The translations under genes and the position numbers were made by a program. Source: Ilumatobacter sp. (GTDB lineage Bacteria; Actinomycetota; Acidimicrobiia; Acidimicrobiales; Ilumatobacteraceae). Taken from it: DNA of 44,400 nucleotides. Position 1 is the stretch's first letter. Every line of letters starts with the position of its first letter. Location: the NCBI GenBank assembly GCA_013002175.1, contig JABDKP010000119.1, positions 1 through 44,400 on the forward strand, written 5' to 3'. The notes under the pieces were generated by a model. It made no database searches, was not told the origin of the DNA, and saw only the letters and a program-made list of their open reading frames with translations. Below are positions 23,596 to 31,234 of the stretch, piece after piece.

Positions 23596-23953
23596 TGCAG
23601 AACGGATTTCCCACGGGATCGAACAAGACCCGCTCGGTCTCGGCTGACTGGGTGTCGGCCACGGCGGCCCCGCAGTCGACCGCGTGCTCCACTGCCGCAT
23701 CGAGGTCGGCGGTGACGAAGTCCAGGTGCAGCAACATCTGCTGGCGGCCCGGCTCCGCCGGCCAGGCGGGGCGGACTGCCGCCGGGTCGCGCTGGAACGC
23801 GACCGCCGTCCCGCCGTCCGGGTGTCGGAGCGCGATCCAGTCGGGCTCGTCCATCAATCGTGGCCATCCGAGGAGTCGCTCGTAGAACGAGGCGAGGCCG
23901 TCCGGGTCGGGTGTGTTGACGACCGTGCCGGCGAATCGAAGCGTCGGTTCCAT
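23576..23953 (-). CDS. VOC (glyoxalase/bleomycin-resistance fold) protein
   Basis: 125 aa. One full vicinal-oxygen-chelate domain: TVVNTPDPDGLASFYERLLGW at the N-terminus (first 20 residues of the first beta-alpha-beta unit), LHLDFVTADLDAAVEHA in the second unit, and ERVLFDPVGNPFCIIL at the end. The typical length and the two-unit pattern make the fold secure; the enzymatic role is not evident. The gene is convergent with the hydrolase and overlaps its end. No leaderless-type -10 is seen. Confidence 0.85.
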   Translation of the reverse strand: MEPTLRFAGTVVNTPDPDGLASFYERLLGWPRLMDEPDWIALRHPDGGTAVAFQRDPAAVRPAWPAEPGRQQMLLHLDFVTADLDAAVEHAVDCGAAVADTQSAETERVLFDPVGNPFCIILSNS

Positions 23954-23993
23954 GACGTCATCATGGCGTGGGCGTCATCGCCCCGGCGGCGCG

Positions 23994-24069
<76 letters not shown>

Positions 24070-24100
24070 GCTCCGGCGATGCTATCGGCGGGTGCCAGCG

Positions 24101-24817
24101 TCACGACCCCCGGTTGACGGGTTCGGCGCCGGCGAGGGGGTCGCGTCCGTCCCACGTGCCCGTCGAGGCAAACGGCTCGAAGCGGGCGAACAGTTCCTCG
24201 CCGTACCAGTCGCCGGCGCGGGTCTCCTCGATCACCTGCTGATGGCGCGGCATCGAGTACGCGAACGCTCGTACGGCGTCCGACGAGGCCCACAGACTGA
24301 ACGTCCCGAGCCGCCCGACCGGCGCCTCACCGATGCCGATGACTGCGAGGAGGCCCTCGGCGGTGTGCAACTCGGCATCGACCTCGCGACCCGCCCGGCC
24401 GAACGCCCGCCACGAACGGGCGCGGACATCGGCGCGGGTGATCACTGCGATCGGACCGTCCGACGTGCCCGGCGTCAGCCCGTCGAGCGGATCGACACCC
24501 CGCCACGAGCCATGGCCGCCGATGCCGCGCAGGCGGACATGCCAGGCCTCCTCGGCCTTCTTCCACCGACGCGCGATCGGGCTGCTCGCCATGAATCGCT
24601 CGAGGTCGGCCTCGGTGCGCCAGACGGCGAACACGGCGGTGCGACGGAGGTCTGCGCCGGGGCCGGTGTCGTCGCCGCGGCCCGTCCCGAGCAGACGCCA
24701 GAACTCCAGGCCGTCGGTCCGGGCCAGGCGTGGCCGGTCGAATCCGAGTCGGGCGAGGGCGTGTACGGCGCGCCCGTGCCGCTCGCGCACGAGGTGGAAG
24801 GACGCGATCCGGGCCAT
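24101..24817 (-). CDS. CrtA-like spheroidene monooxygenase (carotenoid ketolase)
   Basis: 238 aa, the usual CrtA length. The family pattern is clear: EFWRLLGTGRG near residue 40, AVFAVWRTEADLERFMASSP, GSWRGVDPLDG near 105, GLLAVIGIGEAPVGRLGTFS, then AFAYSMPRHQQVIEETR and WYGEELFARFEPF. CrtA-type enzymes place a keto group at C2 of acyclic carotenoids such as spheroidene. Next to crtE, crtI, crtB and cruF on the same strand, a role in ketolation of an acyclic carotenoid fits. It is separated from those genes by plsY on the other strand. The ATG lies 9-21 bases from the divergent plsY start. Confidence 0.7.
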   Translation of the reverse strand: MARIASFHLVRERHGRAVHALARLGFDRPRLARTDGLEFWRLLGTGRGDDTGPGADLRRTAVFAVWRTEADLERFMASSPIARRWKKAEEAWHVRLRGIGGHGSWRGVDPLDGLTPGTSDGPIAVITRADVRARSWRAFGRAGREVDAELHTAEGLLAVIGIGEAPVGRLGTFSLWASSDAVRAFAYSMPRHQQVIEETRAGDWYGEELFARFEPFASTGTWDGRDPLAGAEPVNRGS

Positions 24818-24838
24818 GGCTCGACCATGCTGTCAGCA

Positions 24839-25444
24839 ATGAGCTCGATCACCACGACCGTCGGCGATGTCGTGCTCGCCGTGCTCGTCGGCTACCTGAT
24901 CGGCTCGATCCCGATCGCCAACCTCGTCGCACGGCGGCGGGGCGTCGGCGACCTCCGCAACGTCGGTGATCGCAATCCCGGCTTCTGGAACGCTCGCGAG
25001 TCGCTCGGCAGGGCAGCAGCGATCCCGGTGTTCGTCGGCGACGTCGCCAAGGGCGTCGCTGCGGGCGGCGTCGGGTTGGCGCTCGCCGATGACGGCGTGT
25101 GGGGCATCCCGGTCGTCGCGGCCGGCGCAGCGATGGTCGGGCACGCGTTCCCGGTGTTCGCCCGGTTCCGTGGTGGACGCAGCGTCCTCACGTTCGTCGG
25201 CGGCGCGGCGGTGTTCGCCCCGGTGGCAGTCGCGCTCGCCGTCGGCGTGCTGCTCGTCGTCTTCGCGGTGACGCGGTCGTTCGCGCACGCGGCACGCGCG
25301 GGGATGATCGCGCTGCCGCTGATCCAACTCGTCGTCGACGGTCCGTTCCGCACGGCGGCGACCGGTGCGCTGATGACGTTGATCGGGCTGCGGTTCGCCC
25401 AGGCCACGCTTTCCGACCGGCGTGTAACGCTCGGTCAGCGGTAG
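24839..25444 (+). CDS. plsY: PlsY-type glycerol-3-phosphate acyltransferase
   Basis: 201 aa and five or more membrane helices. The three PlsY signature regions are seen: GYLIGSIPIANLVARRRGVG near residue 20, VGDRNPGFWNARES near 42 (usual GS/ARNPGATN) and GHAFPVFARFRGGRSV near 101 (usual GHxFPVFLxFKGGKGVAT). PlsY transfers acyl from acyl-phosphate to glycerol-3-phosphate, the first step of phospholipid synthesis. Several residues differ from the consensus, so this may be a divergent paralogue. The start may instead be the ATG at 24827. It overlaps the end of the convergent glycosyltransferase gene by 10 bases. Confidence 0.75.
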   Translation: MSSITTTVGDVVLAVLVGYLIGSIPIANLVARRRGVGDLRNVGDRNPGFWNARESLGRAAAIPVFVGDVAKGVAAGGVGLALADDGVWGIPVVAAGAAMVGHAFPVFARFRGGRSVLTFVGGAAVFAPVAVALAVGVLLVVFAVTRSFAHAARAGMIALPLIQLVVDGPFRTAATGALMTLIGLRFAQATLSDRRVTLGQR

Positions 25445-26526
25445 GTCCGACCCCGCCAGACCTGCGCCGACCCACGTCGGATGCCGAGCGCGATTGCGAC
25501 AGCCGCAGGGACGTCCGCGAGTGGGCTCGCCCAGTACGCCGTGTCGTGGCGCGTGTACGCGGAGCGGGTGCCGGCGAGCGTGCCGAGCCGGGCGGCGAGC
25601 AGCACGACATCGAGCACGTCACCGCGCCGCAGCAGCAGCCGGGGGAGCGGGAGCGCCTGGGCCAGCACGACGACGACGAGGTCGCGCAGTTGCCGTCGGC
25701 GCAACTCCACGCCGGGGAGAGCGAGCGAGCGGCCCCACCCTCGCCACGTGTCTTCGACGGTCTCGAACATCCTCACCGTCAGCAGCTCGCTCGCGTCGAG
25801 GAAACCGACCGCCCCGCCCTCGGCGGCGATGCGGCGTGCCAGCGCGATGTCCTCGACCACCTCGTCCCGCACGAGCTCCATCCCGCCTGCGTCGAGGAAC
25901 CGGCCGCGGTGCAGCGTCATGCACTGACCGTTGGCCATCATCCGATCCGGTCGCGTCGCAATGCCGGGTGGGCCGAACCGGTAGACGAGTGTCGTCAGCA
26001 TCGCCGCATGCAGCCAGCGGGCGGGCGGCGTGGGACAGTCGAACCGCCCGCCGACCGTCAGCAGGTCCAGTCGCTCGCCGATCGCGCGGGCCACGAGCGC
26101 GCTCGGCAGGCGCAGGTCCGGACGGGTGTCCGCATCCAGCGTCACCACCCACTCCGACGTCGCCGCCGCGATTCCCTGGTGCAGCGCCCACGCCTTGCCG
26201 GCCCAGCCGTCCGGGAGTTCGGCGCCGCTGATGACGCGGGCGCCCGCTGTCTGCGCCAACTCGGCGGTGCCGTCGCTCGACCGGTCGTCGACGACGATCA
26301 CCTCGGCGACACCGGGTGCGTCCACGATGGCGGCCAGGAGTGGGCCCATCCGGTCCGCCTCGTCCCGCGCCGGGATCACCACCGAGATCGGGTGCGGCGG
26401 TGTCACGGTCGGGCGCACCGGCGCCGCGGTGTGCGCCGCACGTGCCAGTCGGCCGACGGCGACGCCGGCTGCGCCGAGGCGCGCCGCACACAGACCGAGC
26501 CGCCCGAGCCGGCGTAGTGCGCCCAT
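25435..26526 (-). CDS. family 2 glycosyltransferase of the carotenoid cluster (CrtQ/HpnB-like)
   Basis: 363 aa. An N-terminal hydrophobic region precedes a GT-A fold: ISVVIPARDEADRMGPLL near residue 47, VVDDRSSDGTAEL near 78, and the metal motif DAD at 131-133 in VVTLDADTRPD. EDIALARRIAAEGG carries the catalytic acid and RGWGRSLALPG matches the Q/RxxRW-like region. C-terminal hydrophobic segments suggest membrane association. It resembles CrtQ and HpnB, which glycosylate carotenoids or act near hopanoids. Its ATG overlaps the stop of the second CrtI-like gene (TGATG), so it is part of the carotenoid operon and probably glycosylates the hydroxylated carotenoid. Confidence 0.8.
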   Translation of the reverse strand: MGALRRLGRLGLCAARLGAAGVAVGRLARAAHTAAPVRPTVTPPHPISVVIPARDEADRMGPLLAAIVDAPGVAEVIVVDDRSSDGTAELAQTAGARVISGAELPDGWAGKAWALHQGIAAATSEWVVTLDADTRPDLRLPSALVARAIGERLDLLTVGGRFDCPTPPARWLHAAMLTTLVYRFGPPGIATRPDRMMANGQCMTLHRGRFLDAGGMELVRDEVVEDIALARRIAAEGGAVGFLDASELLTVRMFETVEDTWRGWGRSLALPGVELRRRQLRDLVVVVLAQALPLPRLLLRRGDVLDVVLLAARLGTLAGTRSAYTRHDTAYWASPLADVPAAVAIALGIRRGSAQVWRGRTYR

Positions 26527-27992
26527 CAGGCGAGATCCTGAGCGACCATCTCGGCGACGATCGCCGCGCTCGTCGTCACCAATGGCAGTCCGCCGCCCGG
26601 ATGGCTCGACCCGCCGACGAGGTACAGCCCGGCGCGGGCACCCCGGTTGGCCGGCCGGGCGAACGCCGCCCGGACACCGTTCGACGACGTGCCGTAGATC
26701 GCGCCGCCCGGCGAGCGGTACAACTCCTCGATGTCGGTCGGCGTCATCCGTGCGGCGAACGTCATCCGCTCACGCAGGTCGACGCCGTGGTCGGCCAGAC
26801 GCGCCAGCACCACGTCGCGGTATCGCTCGGTGTCGATGTCGATGCCCGACGGTGTGTTGACCAGCAGGAACCAGTTCTCGTCGCCGTCGGGCGCCTGGCT
26901 CGAGTCGGTGACGGCCGAGACGCAGCCGTAGATCGTCGGGTCGTCGGCGAGCTGGCCGGCGTCGAGCGCCCGGAACTCCTGGTAGTAGTCGTCGGAGAAC
27001 CAGACGTTGTGGTGACCGATGCCCGGTGTGCGACCCCGCACGCCGACGCACAGCACGAACCCGCTCGTCGAGCGATCGGCACGGCGGACCCGGCGAAGCG
27101 CGCCGTCGTCGGGGAGCAGATCGGTGTAGAGGTGCTCGGCGTCGACGTTGGCGATCACGATGTCGGCGTCGACGATCTCGCCGTCGGCGAGCTGAATGCC
27201 GGCGACTGACTTGGAGTCCGCGATCACCTCGACGACGTCGGTCGACGTGCGGATGTCGACGCCGAGCCCCCTTGCCACCCGCTCGAACGCGTCCCGCAAC
27301 GTGCCGAGCCCACCGATCGGATACCAGCAGCCGTACTCGGCCTCGATGTGCGGGATGCATGCCATCGTCGCCGGCACGTGCCGCGGTGACGACCCCGAGT
27401 AGGTCGCATATCGGCCCACCCACTGGCGGAGGTGGTCGTCGTCGAAGGAGTCGCGGGCGGCGTCGTTCAGCGAGCGCAGTGCGTCGATGCGCAACAGGTC
27501 GCGCGGCGAGTTCATCCGCCGCAGCACGGTGAGCGGGCCGGTCATCGGTCCGGTCATCGGTCCGGCGAAGAACGTCCGTTGCGCGACTTTCCAGATCTCG
27601 GCGCCGTGGGCGTCGAACTCGCGCCACGCCGACCCGGCGCCCGGACGGAATGCCTCGAATGCGGCCGCGGTCGCGTCGGTGTCGTCGCGCACGGTCAGCC
27701 TGGCACCGTCACGCCACGAGTAGCGGAACTGGGGGTCGAGCCGGACGAGCTCGACCTCGTCGGCCAACGTCGTGCCTGCGAGGTGGAACACCTCGTCGAA
27801 GATGTGCGGCATCGTCAGCAGCGACGGCCCGATGTCGAACGTGAATCCGTCGCGCTCGTACGTCGCGACCTTGCCGCCGACCCGCTCGTTGCGTTCGTAG
27901 ATCGTCACGTCGTGGCCCGCATGTCGCAGCCGGATCGCCGCGGCGAGGCCGCCGATCCCGCCGCCGACGATCGCGACCCGGTGCCCGGTCAT
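26526..27992 (-). CDS. CrtI/CrtD-family carotenoid desaturase or oxygenase (second paralogue)
   Basis: 488 aa. The N-terminal FAD motif RVAIVGGGIGGLAAAIRLRH is followed by ERNERVGGKVATYERDGF and DIGPSLLTMP, diagnostic of phytoene-desaturase relatives. The C-terminal FAD region reads GLYLVGGSSHPGGGLPLVTT. It differs clearly from the crtI at 29719 and, next to a CruF-like hydratase, would suit 3,4-desaturation (CrtD-like) or terminal oxidation (CrtP-like). Residues about 144-152 contain a repeated GPMT encoded by two 12-base units. It overlaps the cruF-like stop by 4 bases (ATGA) and the glycosyltransferase start by one. Confidence 0.85.
   Translation of the reverse strand: MTGHRVAIVGGGIGGLAAAIRLRHAGHDVTIYERNERVGGKVATYERDGFTFDIGPSLLTMPHIFDEVFHLAGTTLADEVELVRLDPQFRYSWRDGARLTVRDDTDATAAAFEAFRPGAGSAWREFDAHGAEIWKVAQRTFFAGPMTGPMTGPLTVLRRMNSPRDLLRIDALRSLNDAARDSFDDDHLRQWVGRYATYSGSSPRHVPATMACIPHIEAEYGCWYPIGGLGTLRDAFERVARGLGVDIRTSTDVVEVIADSKSVAGIQLADGEIVDADIVIANVDAEHLYTDLLPDDGALRRVRRADRSTSGFVLCVGVRGRTPGIGHHNVWFSDDYYQEFRALDAGQLADDPTIYGCVSAVTDSSQAPDGDENWFLLVNTPSGIDIDTERYRDVVLARLADHGVDLRERMTFAARMTPTDIEELYRSPGGAIYGTSSNGVRAAFARPANRGARAGLYLVGGSSHPGGGLPLVTTSAAIVAEMVAQDLA
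27540..27563 (-). repeat. 12-bp tandem duplication inside the second CrtI-like gene
   Basis: GGTCATCGGTCC occurs twice in direct succession, giving a repeated GPMT in the protein. The length is a multiple of three, so the frame holds. Likely replication slippage. Confidence 0.6.
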
Positions 27993-28771
27993 CGTCCCGT
28001 CACCGTCCGGACGACCGCGGTGGCGGCCAGCGGCAGCATCGCCACCCCGCCGACGATCGCGACGAGCGGGTCACGGAAGTACCGGGCGAACCCGACCGTC
28101 TCCATCACGCCCATGTACGCATAGGTCCCAACCGACCTGATGTCGTGGGTCGGAGTCGCAGTTGTGCCAGGCACAACTTTGACGGGGAGGAGGGTGTCGA
28201 GGGCGGACATCACGGCGAGGCCGGTGGCGAACCAGCCGAGGAAGTTGGTGAGGGGGATGCCGCGGTAGACGCCCCGGCGAGCCCACGCCCAATACCCCTC
28301 GCCGACCATCTGTGGATCGAGGAACAGGTCCCACGCCGTCAGCGCGGCCGAGCCGAGCACCGCTCGGGTCGCACGCGTCGACGACGCGCCGAGCGTGGCG
28401 TGCGCCGTGTCCCGCGCCGGCAGCGCCATCGCGAACCACGCCAACGGCACGATCAGTGGCACGTGCGCGACCTGCGGCTGCAACGCCCTGGTGTACGCAT
28501 ACCGCCCGAACGGGACGCCGGTCGCCGTGCCGACGCGCTCGACCGCGGTGGTCGCCGCGGCGATCGTGCCGGCTGCGGTCAGCGCCCGCTTCGATCCCCA
28601 GCGGCGGGCGGCGTTGGCCGTCGTCACTGCGAACAGGCCCGACACCACGACGTTCGACAGCACCCGGCGGGCGTGGCCGCCCCGCGGTTGCAGCGGCGTC
28701 GCGATCATCCCGGCGACCGTCACGATCGCCGCCAGCCCGGCGATGCGGTCCGTGGGGCCGAGCCGCCCCAT
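27989..28771 (-). CDS. CruF-like carotenoid 1',2'-hydratase (DUF422 membrane protein) with in-frame repeat
   Basis: 260 aa, multi-pass. Family segments: GVPFGRYAYTRALQPQ near residue 92, HVPLIVPLAWFAMALPA, AWDLFLDPQMV near 155 and YRGIPLTNFLGWFATGL near 178. CruF and the haloarchaeal bisanhydrobacterioruberin hydratase add water across the end of an acyclic carotenoid, making the hydroxyl that a glycosyltransferase can use. The ATG overlaps the crtB stop by one base. A 31-bp palindromic repeat lies in frame at 28154-28184 and encodes VKVVPGTTAT at residues about 196-206, between the conserved core and the C-terminal hydrophobic segment. Function may be retained if this is a loop. Confidence 0.8.
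   Translation of the reverse strand: MGRLGPTDRIAGLAAIVTVAGMIATPLQPRGGHARRVLSNVVVSGLFAVTTANAARRWGSKRALTAAGTIAAATTAVERVGTATGVPFGRYAYTRALQPQVAHVPLIVPLAWFAMALPARDTAHATLGASSTRATRAVLGSAALTAWDLFLDPQMVGEGYWAWARRGVYRGIPLTNFLGWFATGLAVMSALDTLLPVKVVPGTTATPTHDIRSVGTYAYMGVMETVGFARYFRDPLVAIVGGVAMLPLAATAVVRTVTGR
28154..28184. repeat. 31-bp palindromic repeat inside the cruF-like gene
   Basis: Arms AGTCGCAGTTGTGCC and GGCACAACTTTGACG pair with three mismatches around a central A. The copy lies within an open frame and is read as VKVVPGTTAT. Confidence 0.75.
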
Positions 28772-29691
28772 CAGCGGATCAACGACGCGACCATCGTCGC
28801 CTTCTCCCGTGTGGAGACGGTCGCTCGCGACCCGAACACGTCGTAGTCCTGCGCCTCGATCTTGTCGAGGATCCGGCCGTACAGCGTGTGCGCGGCCCGC
28901 ACGCATTTCGCCGACCGGTCCGGCAGCATCGAGATCCCAACCTCGGCCGAGCGGTACAGCTCGCGGCAGCGGTCGATCTCGAAGCGCATCAGCGCGACGA
29001 ACTCCGGCGACACCGCGCGGGCAGTGAGATCGACGTCGAAGTTCCGGCTGTCCTCGAGCGGGATGTACTGGCGGCCGCGGTCGAGATCCTCACCGATGTC
29101 GCGCAGGAAGTTCGTCAGCTGGAACGCGTTGCCGAGGTCGCGGGCGTGCGGCAGCGCGACGTCGTAGTCGGACGGTTCCAGGATCGGCAGCATCATCTCG
29201 CCGATCACCGCCGCCGAGCCGTCCATGTAGCCGAGCAGGTCGTCCCACGTGTCGTACGACTCGACGGTCAGATCCATCGTCATCGACCGGAGGAAGCGCC
29301 CGAACGCGCCGACATCGATGTCGAACGCCCGCACCGTGTGCACGACCGCCTTCAGGATCGGGTCGTCGGACCGCCCCGCCTCGAGGTCCGCATGGAACCG
29401 CTCACCGAAGTCGCACAGCGCCGCAGCCCGCACCTCGGTCGGCACGTCGCGGCCACCCTGCGCGGGGATCTCGTCGACGATGTCGTCCGCGTACCGGGCG
29501 AACGCGTACAACGCGTGGACGTGATGGCGCTTGACCGCCGGCAGCACTTTCGTCGACCAGTAGTACGTCGTGCCGTGCCGCTTGTTGAAGTCGCGGCACA
29601 GCGCGTAGCTCTCGTCCAGCGTCACCGGTCCGATCGGCAGCAGCTGCGTCGTCGGCAGCGGCGGCGTACGGCGTCGGAGAGGCAGTCGCAT
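28771..29691 (-). CDS. crtB: phytoene synthase
   Basis: 306 aa from ATG (MRLPLRRRTP), chosen over an upstream ATG because TACGCT lies 8 bases before it. It joins two geranylgeranyl diphosphates to phytoene. The aspartate-rich motifs are DDIVD at residues 69-73 and, near residue 200, DIGEDLDRGRQYIP. TYYWSTKVLPAVKRHHVHAL near residue 42 is the usual family opening. It has its own -10 but sits 27 bases after crtI, and its stop overlaps the cruF-like start (TGATG), so the later genes are translationally coupled to it. Confidence 0.93.
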   Translation of the reverse strand: MRLPLRRRTPPLPTTQLLPIGPVTLDESYALCRDFNKRHGTTYYWSTKVLPAVKRHHVHALYAFARYADDIVDEIPAQGGRDVPTEVRAAALCDFGERFHADLEAGRSDDPILKAVVHTVRAFDIDVGAFGRFLRSMTMDLTVESYDTWDDLLGYMDGSAAVIGEMMLPILEPSDYDVALPHARDLGNAFQLTNFLRDIGEDLDRGRQYIPLEDSRNFDVDLTARAVSPEFVALMRFEIDRCRELYRSAEVGISMLPDRSAKCVRAAHTLYGRILDKIEAQDYDVFGSRATVSTREKATMVASLIR

Positions 29692-29699
29692 CACGGGCG

Positions 29700-29705
29700 A
29701 GCGTA
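29700..29705 (-). promoter_or_regulatory. leaderless-type -10 element TACGCT for crtB
   Basis: On the minus strand it ends 8 bases before the crtB ATG, within the 27-base gap after crtI. It would give an internal promoter for crtB-cruF-crtI2-glycosyltransferase. Confidence 0.5.
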
Positions 29706-29717
29706 CGCGCACCGGGT

Positions 29718-29748
29718 GTCACATCTGATGCCTGGCACCAGATGCATC
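29718..29748. repeat. variant palindromic repeat forming the 3' end of crtI
   Basis: Arms GTCACATCTGATGCC and GGCACCAGATGCATC share the TGCC-T-GGCA centre of the family, with different outer bases and four mismatches. The last codons of crtI (GARHQM) and its stop lie in it. Confidence 0.5.
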
Positions 29749-31224
29749 GCCGTACTGCATGACTCGGGCGGCGGCGAGCTTGCCGGAGACGAGCACCATC
29801 GGCACACCGACGCCCGGCAACGTCGACGACCCGGTGAACACCAGCCCGGGCACCTGCTTGGTGACGTTGTTGGGGCGGAACGGGCCGGTCTGGAAGAACG
29901 TGTGCGCCAGCGCGAACGGCGTGCCCTGCTCCATCCCCATCCGCTCCCAGTCCTGCGGGTCGTAGACCCGGTCGACGACGACGTCGGTGGGATAGCCGAG
30001 CGCCGCAGTCCGGCGCTGCAGATCGCCGACGATGCGATCGCGCTCGCGGGACCAGTCGATCGTTCCGCTGAGGTTCGGCGTCGGCTCGAGCACATAGATG
30101 CTCGAACAGCCGTCCGGTGCGAGCGAGCGGTCGTCGAGGCTGTGCAGCGTGACGAGGATCGACGGATCCGGCATCCGTACGCCGTCCTCGATCAGCGCCT
30201 TGAACGAGCCGTCCCAGTCGGCGCCGAAGTGGATGTTGTGGTGCGTGGCCTCCGCCGGGGGCAGACCGTTCACGCCGGCGATCCACAGCAGGCATGACGG
30301 CGAGTACTTCCCCTTCGCTGCAGCGCGCGGCATGTCGACGCCGTCGAGCAGTTCGCGATACGCAACCGGCAGGTCGGGGTTGCAGACGACGGCATCCGCC
30401 GCCAGCAGCTCCGCGCCCTCGGCGCCCGCCTCGCCCAGGCGCACACCCCGCACCGAGCCGTCGGCGAACCGCACGATCTGCGACACCGGCGCCTCGTAGC
30501 GGATCGTCACGCCGGCCTGCTCGACCGCCTCGGCGAGGCCGGCGGCCATCATGTGCATCCCGCCCTCGGGCACGAACACGCCCTCGACCGAATCCATGTA
30601 CGTGATGACGGCGTACAGCGCCAGCGCCTCGTACGGCGCAAGACCTGCATACATCGACTGGAAGCTGAAGATCCGCTGCAGCCGTTCGTCGTCGAAGAAC
30701 GAGGCGACCTTCTTGCCGAGCCGTCCGAATCCGCCGAGCCGCACCAACTCCAGCCCCGCCCGCCACGGCTTGAGCAGGTCGAGTGGCGAGTCGAAGTTGG
30801 CGTCGATGAACGAACCCATCTCAGCCCGGTACAGCTTCGCCAGCCAGTCACAGAACCGGCCGAACGCCTCGGCGTCGTGGTCGCCGGAGAACCCGGCGAT
30901 CTCCTCGGTCATCGCCTCCCGGCCATGACGGACGAACAGGGTCGACCCGTCGGCGTACACCGCCCGGTACATCGGATCGACCGGCTTGATCGTCAGGTGG
31001 TCGGACATCGATGCGCCGCACGCTCGGAACGCGTTCTCCAGCAGGTTCGGCATCGTCAGGACGGTCGGCCCGTTGTCGAGACGGAAGCCCTGCTCGATCA
31101 CCATCCCGGCTCGCCCGCCGGGCATCGCCTCGCGCTCGACGATCGTCACGTCGTGGCCCGCGCCGGCGAGGTGAGCGGCCGCAGACAGACCGCCCAGGCC
31201 GGCTCCGATGACGACGACGTGCAC
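29719..31224 (-). CDS. crtI: phytoene desaturase
   Basis: 501 aa from a GTG 10 bases after the crtE stop. It introduces the conjugated double bases of lycopene-type carotenoids using FAD. The N-terminal motif VVVIGAGLGGLSAAAHLAGA is followed by EREAMPGGRAGMVIEQGF and NGPTVLTMP; the C-terminal signature is FTGSSTLPGVGVPMVLVSGK. Length and both FAD blocks match the bacterial CrtI group. The final residues GDASGARHQM are encoded partly by a palindromic repeat variant, so the native end may have been altered. It lies between crtE and crtB. A longer in-frame start would overlap crtE. Confidence 0.92.
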   Translation of the reverse strand: MHVVVIGAGLGGLSAAAHLAGAGHDVTIVEREAMPGGRAGMVIEQGFRLDNGPTVLTMPNLLENAFRACGASMSDHLTIKPVDPMYRAVYADGSTLFVRHGREAMTEEIAGFSGDHDAEAFGRFCDWLAKLYRAEMGSFIDANFDSPLDLLKPWRAGLELVRLGGFGRLGKKVASFFDDERLQRIFSFQSMYAGLAPYEALALYAVITYMDSVEGVFVPEGGMHMMAAGLAEAVEQAGVTIRYEAPVSQIVRFADGSVRGVRLGEAGAEGAELLAADAVVCNPDLPVAYRELLDGVDMPRAAAKGKYSPSCLLWIAGVNGLPPAEATHHNIHFGADWDGSFKALIEDGVRMPDPSILVTLHSLDDRSLAPDGCSSIYVLEPTPNLSGTIDWSRERDRIVGDLQRRTAALGYPTDVVVDRVYDPQDWERMGMEQGTPFALAHTFFQTGPFRPNNVTKQVPGLVFTGSSTLPGVGVPMVLVSGKLAAARVMQYGDASGARHQM

Positions 31225-31234
31225 GATGCCCGAG

